From assembly GCF_963678635.1 (NCBI RefSeq), contig NC_087064.1, positions 51,976,684-52,040,683 on the forward strand: 64,000 nucleotides of DNA, in the 5' to 3' direction. The notes beneath the pieces are model-generated. The model made no database searches and was not told the DNA's origin. It saw only the letters and a list, made by a program, of their open reading frames with translations. Positions within the stretch are counted from its first letter, which is position 1, and every line of letters begins with the position of its first letter. Positions 12,733 through 22,408 of the stretch are shown here, one piece after another. A program made the position numbers and the translations under genes. The DNA comes from Symsagittifera roscoffensis (lineage: Eukaryota; Xenacoelomorpha; Acoela; Convolutidae).

Positions 12733-13824
12733 TTAGTCTTTAGTTTCGTATTTTATTGCACCATCTGCAAAATTCCAAATATCATCTGCGTAAAAATCTT
12801 CAATTTCTTCTTTGCTGTCAGAGCTGAAACTAGTCGGAAACGGAAGTGACGTCACGCCCGTTTTAGCAAACAATTTTCCATACTTCGAGTCTCTCAGAGA
12901 GAGGAAATTTCCATCTAATCCCGGCAACAAACCCTGCACAAACAAAACATTATATTTCGTGTTGATTCTTAAAATCTTAGTGGAAGGTTTGAAAATAAGT
13001 TTATCGCCCATTTGACCCGCCATTCTGCGTCCCGGTAGCACCCTAGCTTGTCCTGTCGATGCTAAAGCACCATGAGCACGATGTGATTTGGTTGTTCCGT
13101 GAGTTGCCGGCATTCCTCTGAAGTTCCATCGCTTCATCGGCCCTTGGAACCCTCGGTCAAGTGAACGTCCCCAAATATTTATTAACTGACCAGGTACAAA
13201 ATGATCTGCTTTTATAACCGTGCCAGGTTGCAAAACCGAATTTTCTGTGCATATAAAACCTGTCAGTTTTTCTTTACATGTGATTCCATGTTTTCTGAAA
13301 ACTCGCATCTGATTTTCGGACAACCATTCGGGTGAAATATTTCGGCATCCAACAGTAACTGTGAAATAATTCTGATCGGAGGCCAACTTTTTTCGATGGT
13401 AGAAGAAGACTGATTTCAAATCTGTAGGCGTTACATCTACAACTTCAGTGTCAAGCAGTTGTACTAATGTAGCTAGAGTTCGACTGCCGTCTTTGTAAAA
13501 CATCGGGTAGCTTCCCAATTTTATACCGACAGCTCCGCAACGGATTTCATTCCAAGAATGCTCTTTTCGCTCAGTTTGCAATGATTCACGCAGGACTTTT
13601 GAGTTATTCTGCGTAAACAATTCATACTCTTTACGGAGAAAGTCTATATTTGACTCATTTATATCGGTCAACCGGCTATCAAATGCAGATTTTCCAGTTT
13701 TGAGAAAGTTATGGTTAAACTGCTGATGTTGTCTTGACCTATATGCAACTTGAGTTATAGAGGTCGATTTGACTGCTAGAGGCCATCTCAATCCCAGCTC
13801 CAAAACTGCAATGCACTTATTCAT
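12733..13824 (-). CDS. MRPL3: Mitochondrial ribosomal protein uL3m (MRPL3)
   Basis: A 363-residue protein in one uninterrupted frame with no intron. It is the mitochondrial member of the uL3 family, a component of the large mitoribosomal subunit near the peptidyl transferase centre. The diagnostic core lies at residues about 219-273: GRSLDRGFQG, then the basic FRGMPATHGTTKSHRAHGA loop, then ARVLPGRRMAGQMG. Upstream, GIKLGSYPMFYKDGSR and a TVTVGC block match the first half of the uL3 barrel. The first ~40 residues are basic with few acidic positions, as expected for a mitochondrial import sequence. Length is close to animal MRPL3 (about 350). The start was chosen as the first Met; residues before the conserved core are poorly conserved, so a slightly later start is possible. 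GC content is clearly higher than its surroundings. The gene lies 0.8 kb downstream of the GPCR gene on the same strand, with no sign of co-regulation. Confidence 0.95.
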   Translation of the reverse strand: MNKCIAVLELGLRWPLAVKSTSITQVAYRSRQHQQFNHNFLKTGKSAFDSRLTDINESNIDFLRKEYELFTQNNSKVLRESLQTERKEHSWNEIRCGAVGIKLGSYPMFYKDGSRTLATLVQLLDTEVVDVTPTDLKSVFFYHRKKLASDQNYFTVTVGCRNISPEWLSENQMRVFRKHGITCKEKLTGFICTENSVLQPGTVIKADHFVPGQLINIWGRSLDRGFQGPMKRWNFRGMPATHGTTKSHRAHGALASTGQARVLPGRRMAGQMGDKLIFKPSTKILRINTKYNVLFVQGLLPGLDGNFLSLRDSKYGKLFAKTGVTSLPFPTSFSSDSKEEIEDFYADDIWNFADGAIKYETKD

Positions 13825-14605
13825 GCAGCTCTGAAAAAATCTAAAAAATCAATTGCAATGTTTTCACAGAAGTGATTTCGATAGAGACCAGAAGAAAAGC
13901 AAAAAAAAAACAGCTTATTGGTACGACAGGAACAGATTTAGGCGGTAGGTGTTTTATGAATTTACCCTCGGGAACTCGACCCATTAAATACCCAAAATAT
14001 ACATATTTGGTACTTTTGTAATCTATCAAAATTCGTCAGATCAGCCCAAAACTTTACTAAGACTCCATTGGCGCCAATAAAAATTAACTTTGAGGAAAAT
14101 GCGCCATTTTCTTTACTATTAATCGCCTGTGGGAGCGCTCTAGTTATCAAAAAGTCGACGGAAGTCCGCTCTTGTAAAGCATATTTAAAAAAAACTCAAT
14201 TCAGAATTCAACATTTATACTACAGCTAATTCTCTTCCATAATCGGGGTTAGCTTTGAAATTTGATCAATGGCGACATACATGGCAAAGCTAACAATCTG
14301 TATCAATTTTTCACAGTTTACTAGAACATGGATCTGCATTGAAATCAAACCAGGCATAATCCTACATACTAAAGTGTTTATCAATAAATTATAAACAATG
14401 CGAATATACAAATTAAGGGAAACTCACAGGCCAACCCAAATATAAAACTTAGAATAAAATCTTCTAATGACTAGAAAACAAGTTGAGACTGAAACAAGTT
14501 CTCATTACATTCTCTAATAGACAATTACTGATGATTATGAAGACAAGCATGTTGAATTCTTCGAAGCATGTTCAGCCGAAGGAAAATCTCACCCTGAAGA
14601 GAAAC
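13825..14605. other. Intergenic region between MRPL3 and the GPCR gene
   Basis: Should contain the MRPL3 5' UTR and promoter and the GPCR 3' UTR. A dispersed GGCGCCAATA repeat lies at 14066-14135. No other feature can be supported. Confidence 0.6.
14066..14135 (+). repeat. Dispersed GGCGCCAATA repeat, copy 2
   Basis: TTGGCGCCAATAAAAATTAA followed by CTTTGAGGAAAATGCGCC and then TGGGAGCGCT. The phrase order matches 20055-20110 and, inverted, 8340-8420. Confidence 0.5.
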
Positions 14606-14753
14606 TTAAATAGTGAGTTTTCGTCTCAGCCGATTCGTGAGGGCGACACCGTCTTTTCGGAATGATTCGGAGAATAGCGAATAGACACTCGGGGACAGGA
14701 CGAAGTTCAAATTGTACAGCAGTTGCAGGTGCTTCACAAGCCACGTCACAGTT
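14606..14753 (-). CDS. GPCR exon 7 (TM7, C-tail, stop)
   Basis: The acceptor GTGCTATGCAG precedes A|ACT. It encodes TWLVKHLQLLYNLNFVLSPS, then VYSLFSESFRKD, which has the form of TM7 (SPxxY) plus helix 8 (F-R-K). A short basic tail (LTNRLRRKLTI) and TAA follow. It lies in a different frame from the longest open frame here. Confidence 0.82.
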
Positions 14754-17700
14754 CTGCATAGCACCACGCAAACACCACTTGATTGAGGTTTTATTTAAGC
14801 TTATGGAATGATGAAAAATGCAGTCGATTTCTATACAGGGGTAAGCAACCTTGAAACTTTCAACCGTTCTTTGTTAGTTTGGCATCGTGTCATTTTGATT
14901 CATCTATTTAATTACATGAAACTTGCGCTCTGTGTAAGGAAGTTAACATAAACTTAAAGTTTTCCTTCATGTTATCAGTCACTGAGAACTTTGATACAGC
15001 CTAAATCTTGTGATTCTATTGGATATCAGTGGTGATCATATTTTGAAAGTGATGAGTGGTGCTTGCGGTGGGTTGGCGAGGAAGATGTTTGGGTGGATGT
15101 AGAATATGAAGTTGATCACACTGGAGGGCAGGAAACACAGGGCGTAGCAGAGAGTGATGATGGTCAGGATCTTGGCCGTCCTACTCTGCATGGCTTCATG
15201 AAGTCCCCTACGACAACAAAGCAGGCAACCATTTGTGGCAGAAAATTCAAGGGCACAAAAAACAAAAATACGCAGGTAAATATGGAACGAAGCCAACCAT
15301 TTGAGGGCAAAAATTTCCAGTGACTAAATTTTAGGGATAAACCGAAAAATTTGAGGCCATCGCTTCTAGTCAACTAAGTAACCGCCATTTATGAATGGAA
15401 CTCGTTAATTACGAAATACAGTGCTGATTTAAATTACCCGGCAAAAACAATTGAAACTTGAAATTTAAAACGCGTTTTTCTCAAATTGGGTGTTTTTAGA
15501 CAAAAAAGACCAATCTTGATTGAATTTTCTTAGAAAAAACATGTCGCTATTTGTTCAGAAAAATTCGGGCCCAAAAATTTACCCCAAAAAACAATCATTT
15601 TTTTAGTCAATCAAAAATTAATCCAAATCTATTTGTTCATTTACTGACAAAATTATATCATTGCAAGCCTCTTATGTAGCCCAACAAAAGTTTAAAAAGG
15701 TGTAATCTCCAAAAGTGGGTGCAAAAAGTTTTTCGAAAACGTTTTTATTTACTAAGTTGATGGTTTATAAAGTAAAAATAACATTTTTTGGCTATCAAAC
15801 GAATATAAACATGTTTATACAAAGCTGAAAAAACCAAACCCTGCCTATTTGTTGGGCTACATAAAAGCTTTGCGAAGATATAGTTTAGACAGTTAATGAA
15901 TGTATATGTTTGGAGTAATTTTTGATCGAATAAAAAAAGCCAAAACAGTTTGAGACCGAACTTTAAACGGACGTACTTCTCGGAAGATTGTCGGTGACAC
16001 TGAAATCTGGCGCGATTCGCTCTCGCCATTGACATTCTGGATGAATTAGGAGGGAGAGGAGGAAGAGCTCTTGAACGAGTATCCTTTTTCGGATTCTCGT
16101 CGGCCAAAGTGATCAAGTCGGAACTCAAACTGCCCACAGCCCGAACAACCTGATCAAATAAAGCTCACATTCGTCATAATAAAATATTCATTTCTAGTAA
16201 TTTAGTCACAAAAAACTTTGGGTGGCCTTTAGTTCGATCGCCACCAACGCTTCAGATATATTTGCACTATATCTCATCACTAGCAGTACAAGTTATTAGT
16301 TGAAGTGCAATATTTTGTCTGCAAGTAAGAGCTAATGTAAATTGAAATTGCACATAGTGGGCAATTAGAAAATGACCTAGACTAGATTACCTCATGTGGC
16401 CGGGACGTGCCTGGTTGCTCAGTCTGATCCAATTCAATTAAACAATCAATTGCACTCGACTGTAAAGCTGAATTGCTCACTCCATCAGATGTCGGCTGGT
16501 GTTCATGTATTTGAGAAATACTAATACTCTGGGTCCGTGGTGCCCCGCTAGATCTTCGTTCTGCAAACTGGATTGACTCCACGGTTAGGAGACTCTGGCT
16601 GGTGCTCCCTTTTTTGAGATCGGCAGCCACTGTATACACTGATGTTGATGCAATTTGAGAATCTTTAGAATTATCTTTAATCGTCAGTGATCGCTGAGCG
16701 GCCTGAAAACGACAAAAATTCGTGCAAAGTGTAAAATAAAGTTTTCTTCTCTGCATTTAATTTTTGACTAATGAAGGATAGCTTATAAGTCTACATACTT
16801 CGCTTGTTCTTGACAGTTACAAACCAAATCGACAAAGAACTCACTTCCTGTTCAACATAAACAAAAGTAGATAACCGAAGAAGTAATATCTCAGATGTGC
16901 CTACTAATAGTTTTAACAGATACAAAATTACAGCAAATCGGATGCTCAAAGCATCTCTCACCTGGAACCGGTTGCGTCTGAATCTGGATGCTGTGGCTCG
17001 TACTTTGAGGAAGACCATGACATACAACAGACTGATGCAGAGGAGGACTATGGCAGCCGCCACAGAGTAGATCAAATGAATCTCCATTATACTCTCAGAA
17101 AGACCTGACAACAACACTCATAATATTAGAGGTTTCACAAAAATATTAGAAGCAAGAGAGCACAAATTTTCGGTTTGACAAAAACATCATTCAAAAGGCA
17201 AGATATCTTGAATAAATTTACATGCCCACACCTACAAAAACAATTCAACTTATTTAATGAACTGTAGAAAAAGAGAAAACAATATTATAAGGAATTCCAC
17301 AAGTATAAATTAAAACATTACTTCATGCGTTATCTATCATGGGCAGCGCTGTAGGAGTTCTTCCTAGTCTTTGTTTAATCCAAAAACTTTTTATTTACTC
17401 AAAAAATTGGCATTTGGTACTTTGATAGACTTTTATAGTAGCACAAGAATTTTCATGACGCTTAAAGCCAATTAAAAAAAAACTTGTTATTGTTAAAGAA
17501 ATTCCATAGAAGCACGCTAGCCCATATAACAAGACCATGAACTGTGTCAAAAAGAGTTTCTTTATTCACGATTTACATGCTGTCAACAACTGAGCTGAGA
17601 GAATCACTTGTAGATAAAATAGCATTTGCGATTTTAAGGCCACTACACCTATCATAAAGAACGACCTCACGTTTCTTGCTCGAGCAACTTGATAAACTTT

Positions 17701-19823
17701 TTATCAATTGTTGAGAAAATGATGCTTGAAATGCAAATGAGTTATGAGAAAAGAAAATCTCCAAGCTGGCTTTGAAGATGATACTCCACCGTTTCTTATA
17801 TATCAAAACGCATTTAGATTGAAAACTATCGACAGTAATAACTCCAAAATAGGCAGCTAACAAGAAATTTGTTTAAAAAAAAACCTGGATGCTTGGTGGG
17901 ATTAGAAAGCTAATTTCATCAATGTACGCCGTTTTAGGAATGGGACGAAAAACAGAATTTAAAAAAATTTATATTAGAGCAAAAAACACAGTTCAGTCAA
18001 GCAAACATCTATTTCTCCAAGAAAACCTAACTAGTTTGAAACACCAAACTGTGGTGAAGAGAAGACGATGAAAATTATTTGATAAATGGAAATACACCGC
18101 AAACTTAGCGTTCTGACCCAATAAATTGCGGTCTGCTATTTCTGAGCAGGGCAACTTACAGAATGGGATGACAGCAAGTAGAAGTGCGACGGCGACTACT
18201 ACAGCACATAGCTGCTGAGCCCTGGACTCCGTGATGACACTGTGCGTGGGCCAGCAGATGGAGAAGTACCTGTCTACCGCTATGTTGAGGAGAGACAGGA
18301 TGGAAGCACACTCCAGCACCATTGTCACCACCAACGTGTAGTCGCTAATAAACGAACCAAAAATCAAAGGAGCAATGATAGCCGGTTGCTGTGGAAGTAA
18401 CACAGAATTTTTTGACCACATTTTAAAAAAACTAAAAAAACGGTTTTCTCCAAATAAGTGTCGTTTTTAGCGTAGTCTGACAAGATAACTATACAAACGC
18501 GTAGAAAGTTGATGAATTGGACATAATCGGCTATAATTGCCTTAAATGACAAGCAAAATGATTCAAAATATATCAACTTTAATGAAGCTGAAGCTTGAAA
18601 TGCAGCTTCCAAAACCAGTTTTCTTTTTATTAAAATCAAGTTTAGTTTTCACATAACGAACGTTACTCGATCGCTCTACTGGCTCAAAAATAAGCTAAAA
18701 TTTAAGCTGTGTAACTTAATTTACAACAAGACTCCTCGTATCAGGGCGAAGCCCTGAATGTTCCAACTGCCTTTTAAGGTTTATTGAGCAGCAGTAATAC
18801 ATAAAAAAATTAAATGAAAAAAAAAATGAAATTTTTTTTTCTAAAATTTGAAATATTTATGGAAATCATCCACCCACACGCCATATAAACTACAAAAAGA
18901 TAGATTTCGTTCCTTGTAACAAATCAATTATGGCAAGTAAGCTTCGTTCAACCAATTTGGAGCGATTTCTAAGATTGCGCGTTAATTGTCCCAAATGGCA
19001 ATCTTTAAACCCTCATAACTTTACGAAAAATGATCACAGGTGAAATATCTTTTCAAATTTAAGCTCAGGACAACAATACCTTTTGAATGATTTTAAAAAA
19101 TTCCGTCAAAAATGGCTAGTTAAAAAGTCGAAATTTGTCTGAAAAAAAACCCCACCCCGAGCACAAATATTCCGTTACTTTCGTATCGAAAGTCGGAACA
19201 ATAATGTTGCGCATAAGTCCTGGCAAGTTTAACTAATACACTTTCCGTTTACTGAACAACTTCTTCAGAATTTCTGGTTTATTGATCAAGTAATTTCCTT
19301 TTCAGTTTACTGCTCTGGTCTGCCCGTTTTCGGGTTGTTGATACATCGATTTACTGACCTACCACCAAACTTTCAAATAAAAGCAAGCCCAATTTTCTGT
19401 TCATTTAAATTTCTGATAAAAGGTAACAGGCCGCGTAAAACTAAAAAGACTTTTCAATCAAGCAATCTATTTAAATTTCAATCATTACTTCTGCTCAATG
19501 AACAAGTAGATCGGCAAAAACAAGTAGACCGGCTTTTAGAGGTATACCGATATTCGTCTCATGTCACATAAGCTATTTTTGATTGCAACACTAACGGCGG
19601 TGAGTTGCATGCCTCTCTTGAATCCGCCCATACAACCACAGTTTCAACTGGCATGGCCACCAAAGAACCTGAGAGGTTGACAGCTGCGAGGAAGAAGACA
19701 AAAACCTCGAAGGTACACTTGTTCCTCTTGCCTGCATACACCACCAGCACACAGATGTTGAAGAGGGAGCCAACCACCGCCAGCAGCAGCATCACCAGAG
19801 CTACCACTTTGCATTCTGATTCA
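14606..19823 (-). CDS. Class A (rhodopsin-like) G protein-coupled receptor, seven exons, N-terminus missing
   Basis: A multi-exon membrane receptor. Exons (minus order) are 19823-19596, 18344-18160, 17104-16962, 16702-16391, 16149-15977, 15207-15067 and 14753-14606. All six junctions are phase compatible and together they read 442 residues plus a stop, with no internal stop. TM1-TM2 are in exon 1, TM3-TM4 in exon 2 (AVDRYFSICWP, the DRY motif), TM5 in exon 3, a very long third intracellular loop of about 175 residues in exons 4-5, TM6 in exon 6 and TM7 in exon 7 (LSPSVYSLF, an NPxxY variant). Five introns are GT-AG; the last appears to be GC-AG. The exon with the start codon and extracellular N-terminus lies upstream of 19823 and was not found. 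Class A signalling through G proteins follows from family membership; the ligand is unknown. Three usually conserved residues differ (see findings). Confidence 0.85.
15067..15207 (-). CDS. GPCR exon 6 (TM6)
   Basis: The acceptor TTTGTTGTCGTAG precedes G|GGA, completing an AAG codon. TM6 reads AKILTIITLCYALCFLPSSV, with Cys6.47 and Pro6.50 but Phe in place of Trp6.48. No GT is available before the frame's stop; a GC donor (GCAAGC at 15061-15066) gives the correct phase into exon 7. Without splicing the protein would stop before TM7. Confidence 0.78.
15977..16149 (-). CDS. GPCR exon 5 (third intracellular loop)
   Basis: 173 bp, entered in phase 0 after TTTGATCAG and leaving in phase 2 at GTACGT. 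It encodes hydrophilic loop sequence with a RALPPLPPNSS stretch and basic clusters. The donor is the weakest of the GT set, but the phase matches exon 6 exactly. Confidence 0.7.
16391..16702 (-). CDS. GPCR exon 4 (third intracellular loop)
   Basis: 312 bp, exactly 104 codons in phase 0, with acceptor CGTTTTCAG and donor GTAATC. It encodes a Ser/Thr/Gln-rich, hydrophilic, low-complexity loop with no membrane segment. Alternative retention or skipping would keep the frame. Confidence 0.8.
16962..17104 (-). CDS. GPCR exon 3 (ECL2, TM5)
   Basis: The acceptor GTTGTTGTCAG and donor GTGAGA bound 143 bp. The junction codon T|GT makes a Cys, followed by only about ten residues before TM5 (YSVAAAIVLLCISLLYVMVF). 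The second extracellular loop is therefore unusually short but keeps a cysteine. It ends in the basic ATASRFRRNRFQ. Confidence 0.88.
18160..18344 (-). CDS. GPCR exon 2 (TM3, TM4)
   Basis: The acceptor TTTATTAG and the strong donor GTAAGT bound 185 bp. TM3 ends in ILSLLNIAVDRYFSICWP, with an intact D-R-Y. TM4 reads LCAVVVAVALLLAVIPF but lacks the usual Trp4.50. It exits with one base, T, completed to Cys by exon 3. Confidence 0.9.
18738..19037 (+). repeat. Dispersed repeat, inverted partner of 54242-54562
   Basis: TATCAGGGCGAAGC at the left and ATAACTTTACGAAAAATGATCAC at the right are found reverse complemented at 54562 and 54242, with matching internal phrases (AACCAATTTGGAGCGATTTCT, GCGTTAATTGTCCCAA). 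It lies in the first intron found of the GPCR gene, between exons 1 and 2. It is an imperfect copy of about 300 bp with no coding content. A related fragment (TATCGGGGCAAATCCCTGAA) occurs near 27180. Confidence 0.7.
19596..19823 (-). CDS. GPCR exon 1 found (TM1, TM2)
   Basis: The acceptor GTTTGTTTCAG precedes base 19823 and the donor GTTAGT follows 19596. The frame enters with one base (T) completing a codon and leaves with two (CC). TM1 reads LLLAVVGSLFNICVLVV, and TM2 reads FFLAAVNLSGSLVAMP with Asn where class A receptors have Asp2.50. A Cys two residues past REA probably forms the ECL1/TM3 disulfide. Confidence 0.85.
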
Positions 19824-21029
19824 CTGAAACAAACACACTAAAGTAAGTCAACAATAGACAACGGCGAGGCGCTACAGAAAGAGAACATACTTTTTGGGAC
19901 GGAGAAAACTATTTGGAAAAAGATTTGTCAACATTCTGGTACAAATTGAGACAGTTCAGGTGCAAAAAAATTTCTTGAGGACATCATGGAATCAAGAAAA
20001 CAACTGTTGCCTGTTTGATGATTGAAGCACCAGCTGATCGACCCCAAAACTTGTCTAAAGGCGCCAATATAAATTTATTTTGAGGTGGGAGCGCCCGCCA
20101 AAAAAGTCAATACCTTCCAAAAAGCGCATACAATCGCCTTTCTTTGGCCTGTTTTTTTTTAAGATTTATTAGCGGCGTAGAAAATTTGGTCAAAACAGGA
20201 TCTTATAGTGATTTGGGAGAGCTCGGAAAATCAAATTGCTCGACCTAAAAATTCGGAAATTTTCGGAAAATCAGCCCCTTCCTCGAGAAAACGAGAAAGC
20301 CTTAGATCCGCCCCTGATCTAATGAAAAAAAAAAAAACTCAAAAATTATGACCGAGAAATTAAAAACCTTATAAATGTGGACTAAATTTTAAAAAGCTAC
20401 AAATTCGAATTTGACAGACAATTTTTGAAGTTTCGAAGTTTCCTATTCCCAAAATGGCGCTTCTAAAACACTTTACTGGAAAAAAAACTCAGTTTTCACG
20501 GCTTAAATTAAGCATAAATTAGCTTTTCCTCATAATGTAAGTCTACTCGCTCGCTTTATTTGCTCCAATTTAGACTAAAAATTGAAAAATTCTGAACAAC
20601 TTTTCTCGAAACTGTTGAAGTTATCACTCGACCCATTCCGTATGACTATTTTGTGATGAAAAAAAAAACGAACATCAGAATACAAATTTCTTCCCCATTT
20701 TTAATGGTCGGAACAATAAAAACCTTTCCTACCATTTCGATATACGTTATTGCATAAAAAGACGCCTCATCAAGCATGAAAGGAAAGCTACCATTAAATT
20801 ACTAAGCCGAAAGAGCTTCAATCGAAAACCAGCAAGCTTAAAAGATGATCGGCAAAAAAACTATTTCAAATTTCGATCGTTAAATATATCTACTCTGGTG
20901 ATCACAATATTTAACATTTCAGCGGGATCAAACTGAGCGTATATCAAACAACATTAACTAAGCCGACAAGAATTGAGCTGAAAACATTTATACGAAAAAA
21001 AAAATCAAATTTCATAAATAGCGAAAAAC
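19824..21029. other. Upstream of the GPCR exons; first exon not located
   Basis: The missing start exon should lie in or beyond this region on the minus strand, but no short frame with a convincing donor stands out. Repeat fragments are visible: 20055-20110 (GGCGCCAATATAA), and ACTCGCTCGCTTTATTTGCTC near 20547, which matches, inverted, GAGCGAATAAAGCGAGCGAG near 30523. Confidence 0.5.
20055..20110 (+). repeat. Dispersed GGCGCCAATA repeat, copy 3
   Basis: AGGCGCCAATATAAATT, then TTTTGAGGTGGGAGCGCCCG. The same phrase order occurs at 14066-14135 (plus) and 8340-8420 (minus). Confidence 0.5.
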
Positions 21030-21112
21030 ACCCCGACCGAGAATCGATCCCCAGACCTTCAGGGACTCAATAGGCTTTTTTTTCTATTATAACTGCGCAG
21101 CTGAGCGACGAT
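21030..21112 (-). repeat. tRNA-like (SINE head) segment
   Basis: On the minus strand, GTCGCTCAGCTGCGCAG (21093-21109) resembles a tRNA A box, and GGATCGATTCTCGG (21037-21050) resembles a B box about 45 bp further on. That is the layout of an internal RNA polymerase III promoter in a tRNA-derived SINE. The arms do not fold into a clean cloverleaf, so I do not call a functional tRNA. Confidence 0.5.
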
Positions 21113-21744
21113 TAGTGATATTTAACAATAAACAACACTCAGTTCCTAATAGATATGTCAGAAAGTTATTTAATGGAAAATCCTGGTTCCCGATAACAAG
21201 GTACAAGTAAAAAAAGAGGCGAAAAAGAGTTTAAGATTAGAAAAAACTTCAAGATGAGAAATCCTCAATTGAATACCTGCTGCTAAGCCTAAAACACACT
21301 AAATAGCATCATATTGGGCAGAGGCAAAATCGCTCTTAAGAAAAAATTTTTTCTCATTAAGGCCGCTACATAATATTTGACCCAATGCAATGAAAATTAC
21401 CTAGCGGCAGCTAAGCAGACAATACTAAGGAACATAGTTTCGAACTAAAAAAAGTTTTGACGCCCCCCCATCCGAGTCACGAACGCATAAACAAAATTAT
21501 TTCGCCCTCCAAACAATAAAAACTGACACAACTGAAACGACCTAAAATTACGATTCAAAACGAAGAAACCTTTTAAGTGAAATCACAGGAAAAAAATCAG
21601 GAAATTATGCAAAATCATTAGTGGTAAATTTGAGGTACGGCAAAATCTCCCCCTAGCAGCTAAAAAAAATATATATGCTTTAAAAACTAAGCGGATACGA
21701 AAGCAGACAAAACGATAGTCCCGGAGACAAAACTTTTTCATAAT

Positions 21745-21812
21745 CCGACCGGATTCAAACCCAGAACATTTTTCGACCCAAGCGTGGGCATCCGCTCGCG
21801 GACTAAATCCCC
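21745..21812 (-). repeat. tRNA-like (SINE head) segment
   Basis: On the minus strand, GGGTTTGAATCC (21751-21762) is an excellent B box, preceded by GCGAGCGGATGCCCACGC as a possible A box and a GGTC..GTTCTGG stretch in the position of an anticodon arm. It abuts the left end of the foldback array at 21800. Confidence 0.5.
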
Positions 21813-22408
21813 CAGGATATAATCCCACCGGATATAATCCCCCAGGACTAAACCCCCCATAGGACCAAATCCCCCTAGGACAAAATCCCCCATATTTTAT
21901 TCAGTATAATGGAAATCTAACTGTACACATTATATAATTTCATGTTTCTATTGATTCCATTTTGAACTGACTTCCATTTATACATGCATCGCCATTTTGA
22001 CGTGACTTTTTAGCAACTTTAAGATTCCAACATTCAGTTGACTTCCTATAAGAATGAGCTTTGATTGCAAAAATTAATTAGCCACTTGGCACAGTCAGTA
22101 CGGCAAGTGAATGGAAAACAATGTTGATTCCTTCAGCGTGAGTTCGAATCCCAAATATGACATTTTGTGCAATCAATGTAAAGGTCTGCTAAATTTACCC
22201 CTAGGGGTAAAAAAATCCCGCGCTTCCACTAAGGTGGGGGTGCGGGATGGTGTGAAAGGAAGTCCCCGATTCCTAGAAAACCATCTTCTTTATTGTGTCA
22301 AAAATTCTTTTCTGTTAATTATCTTTCATCTTTTAATTCAAGTTTTAGTGTCGCTGTTTTGTTGAATTCGAATGCGGGGGATTTTGTCCTGGGGGATTTA
22401 GTCCTAGA
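21800..22408. mobile_element. Foldback-type element with ACTAAATCCCCC arrays
   Basis: The left end (21800-21892) is an irregular array of GGACTAAATCCCCCA, GGATATAATCCCAC and GGACAAAATCCCCCA units. The right end (22375-22408) carries the reverse complement (GCGGGGGATTTTGTCC, then GGGGGATTTAGTCCTAGA). The interior is about 480 bp and contains a tRNA-like segment. There is no transposase. The architecture matches foldback or palindromic non-autonomous elements with internal sub-repeats. Confidence 0.65.
22081..22153 (+). repeat. tRNA-like segment inside the foldback element
   Basis: TGGCACAGTCAGTA (22087-22100) resembles an A box and GAGTTCGAATCCC (22140-22152) a B box, with near-tRNA spacing. 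The T-arm pairs poorly (GTGAG against CCCAA), so this is a decayed tRNA-like or SINE promoter rather than a tRNA gene. Confidence 0.5.

Noticed and set aside
15063-15323. Plus-strand frame of 86 codons over GPCR exon 6
   Set aside because: Antisense to a convincing TM6 exon with matching splice phases.
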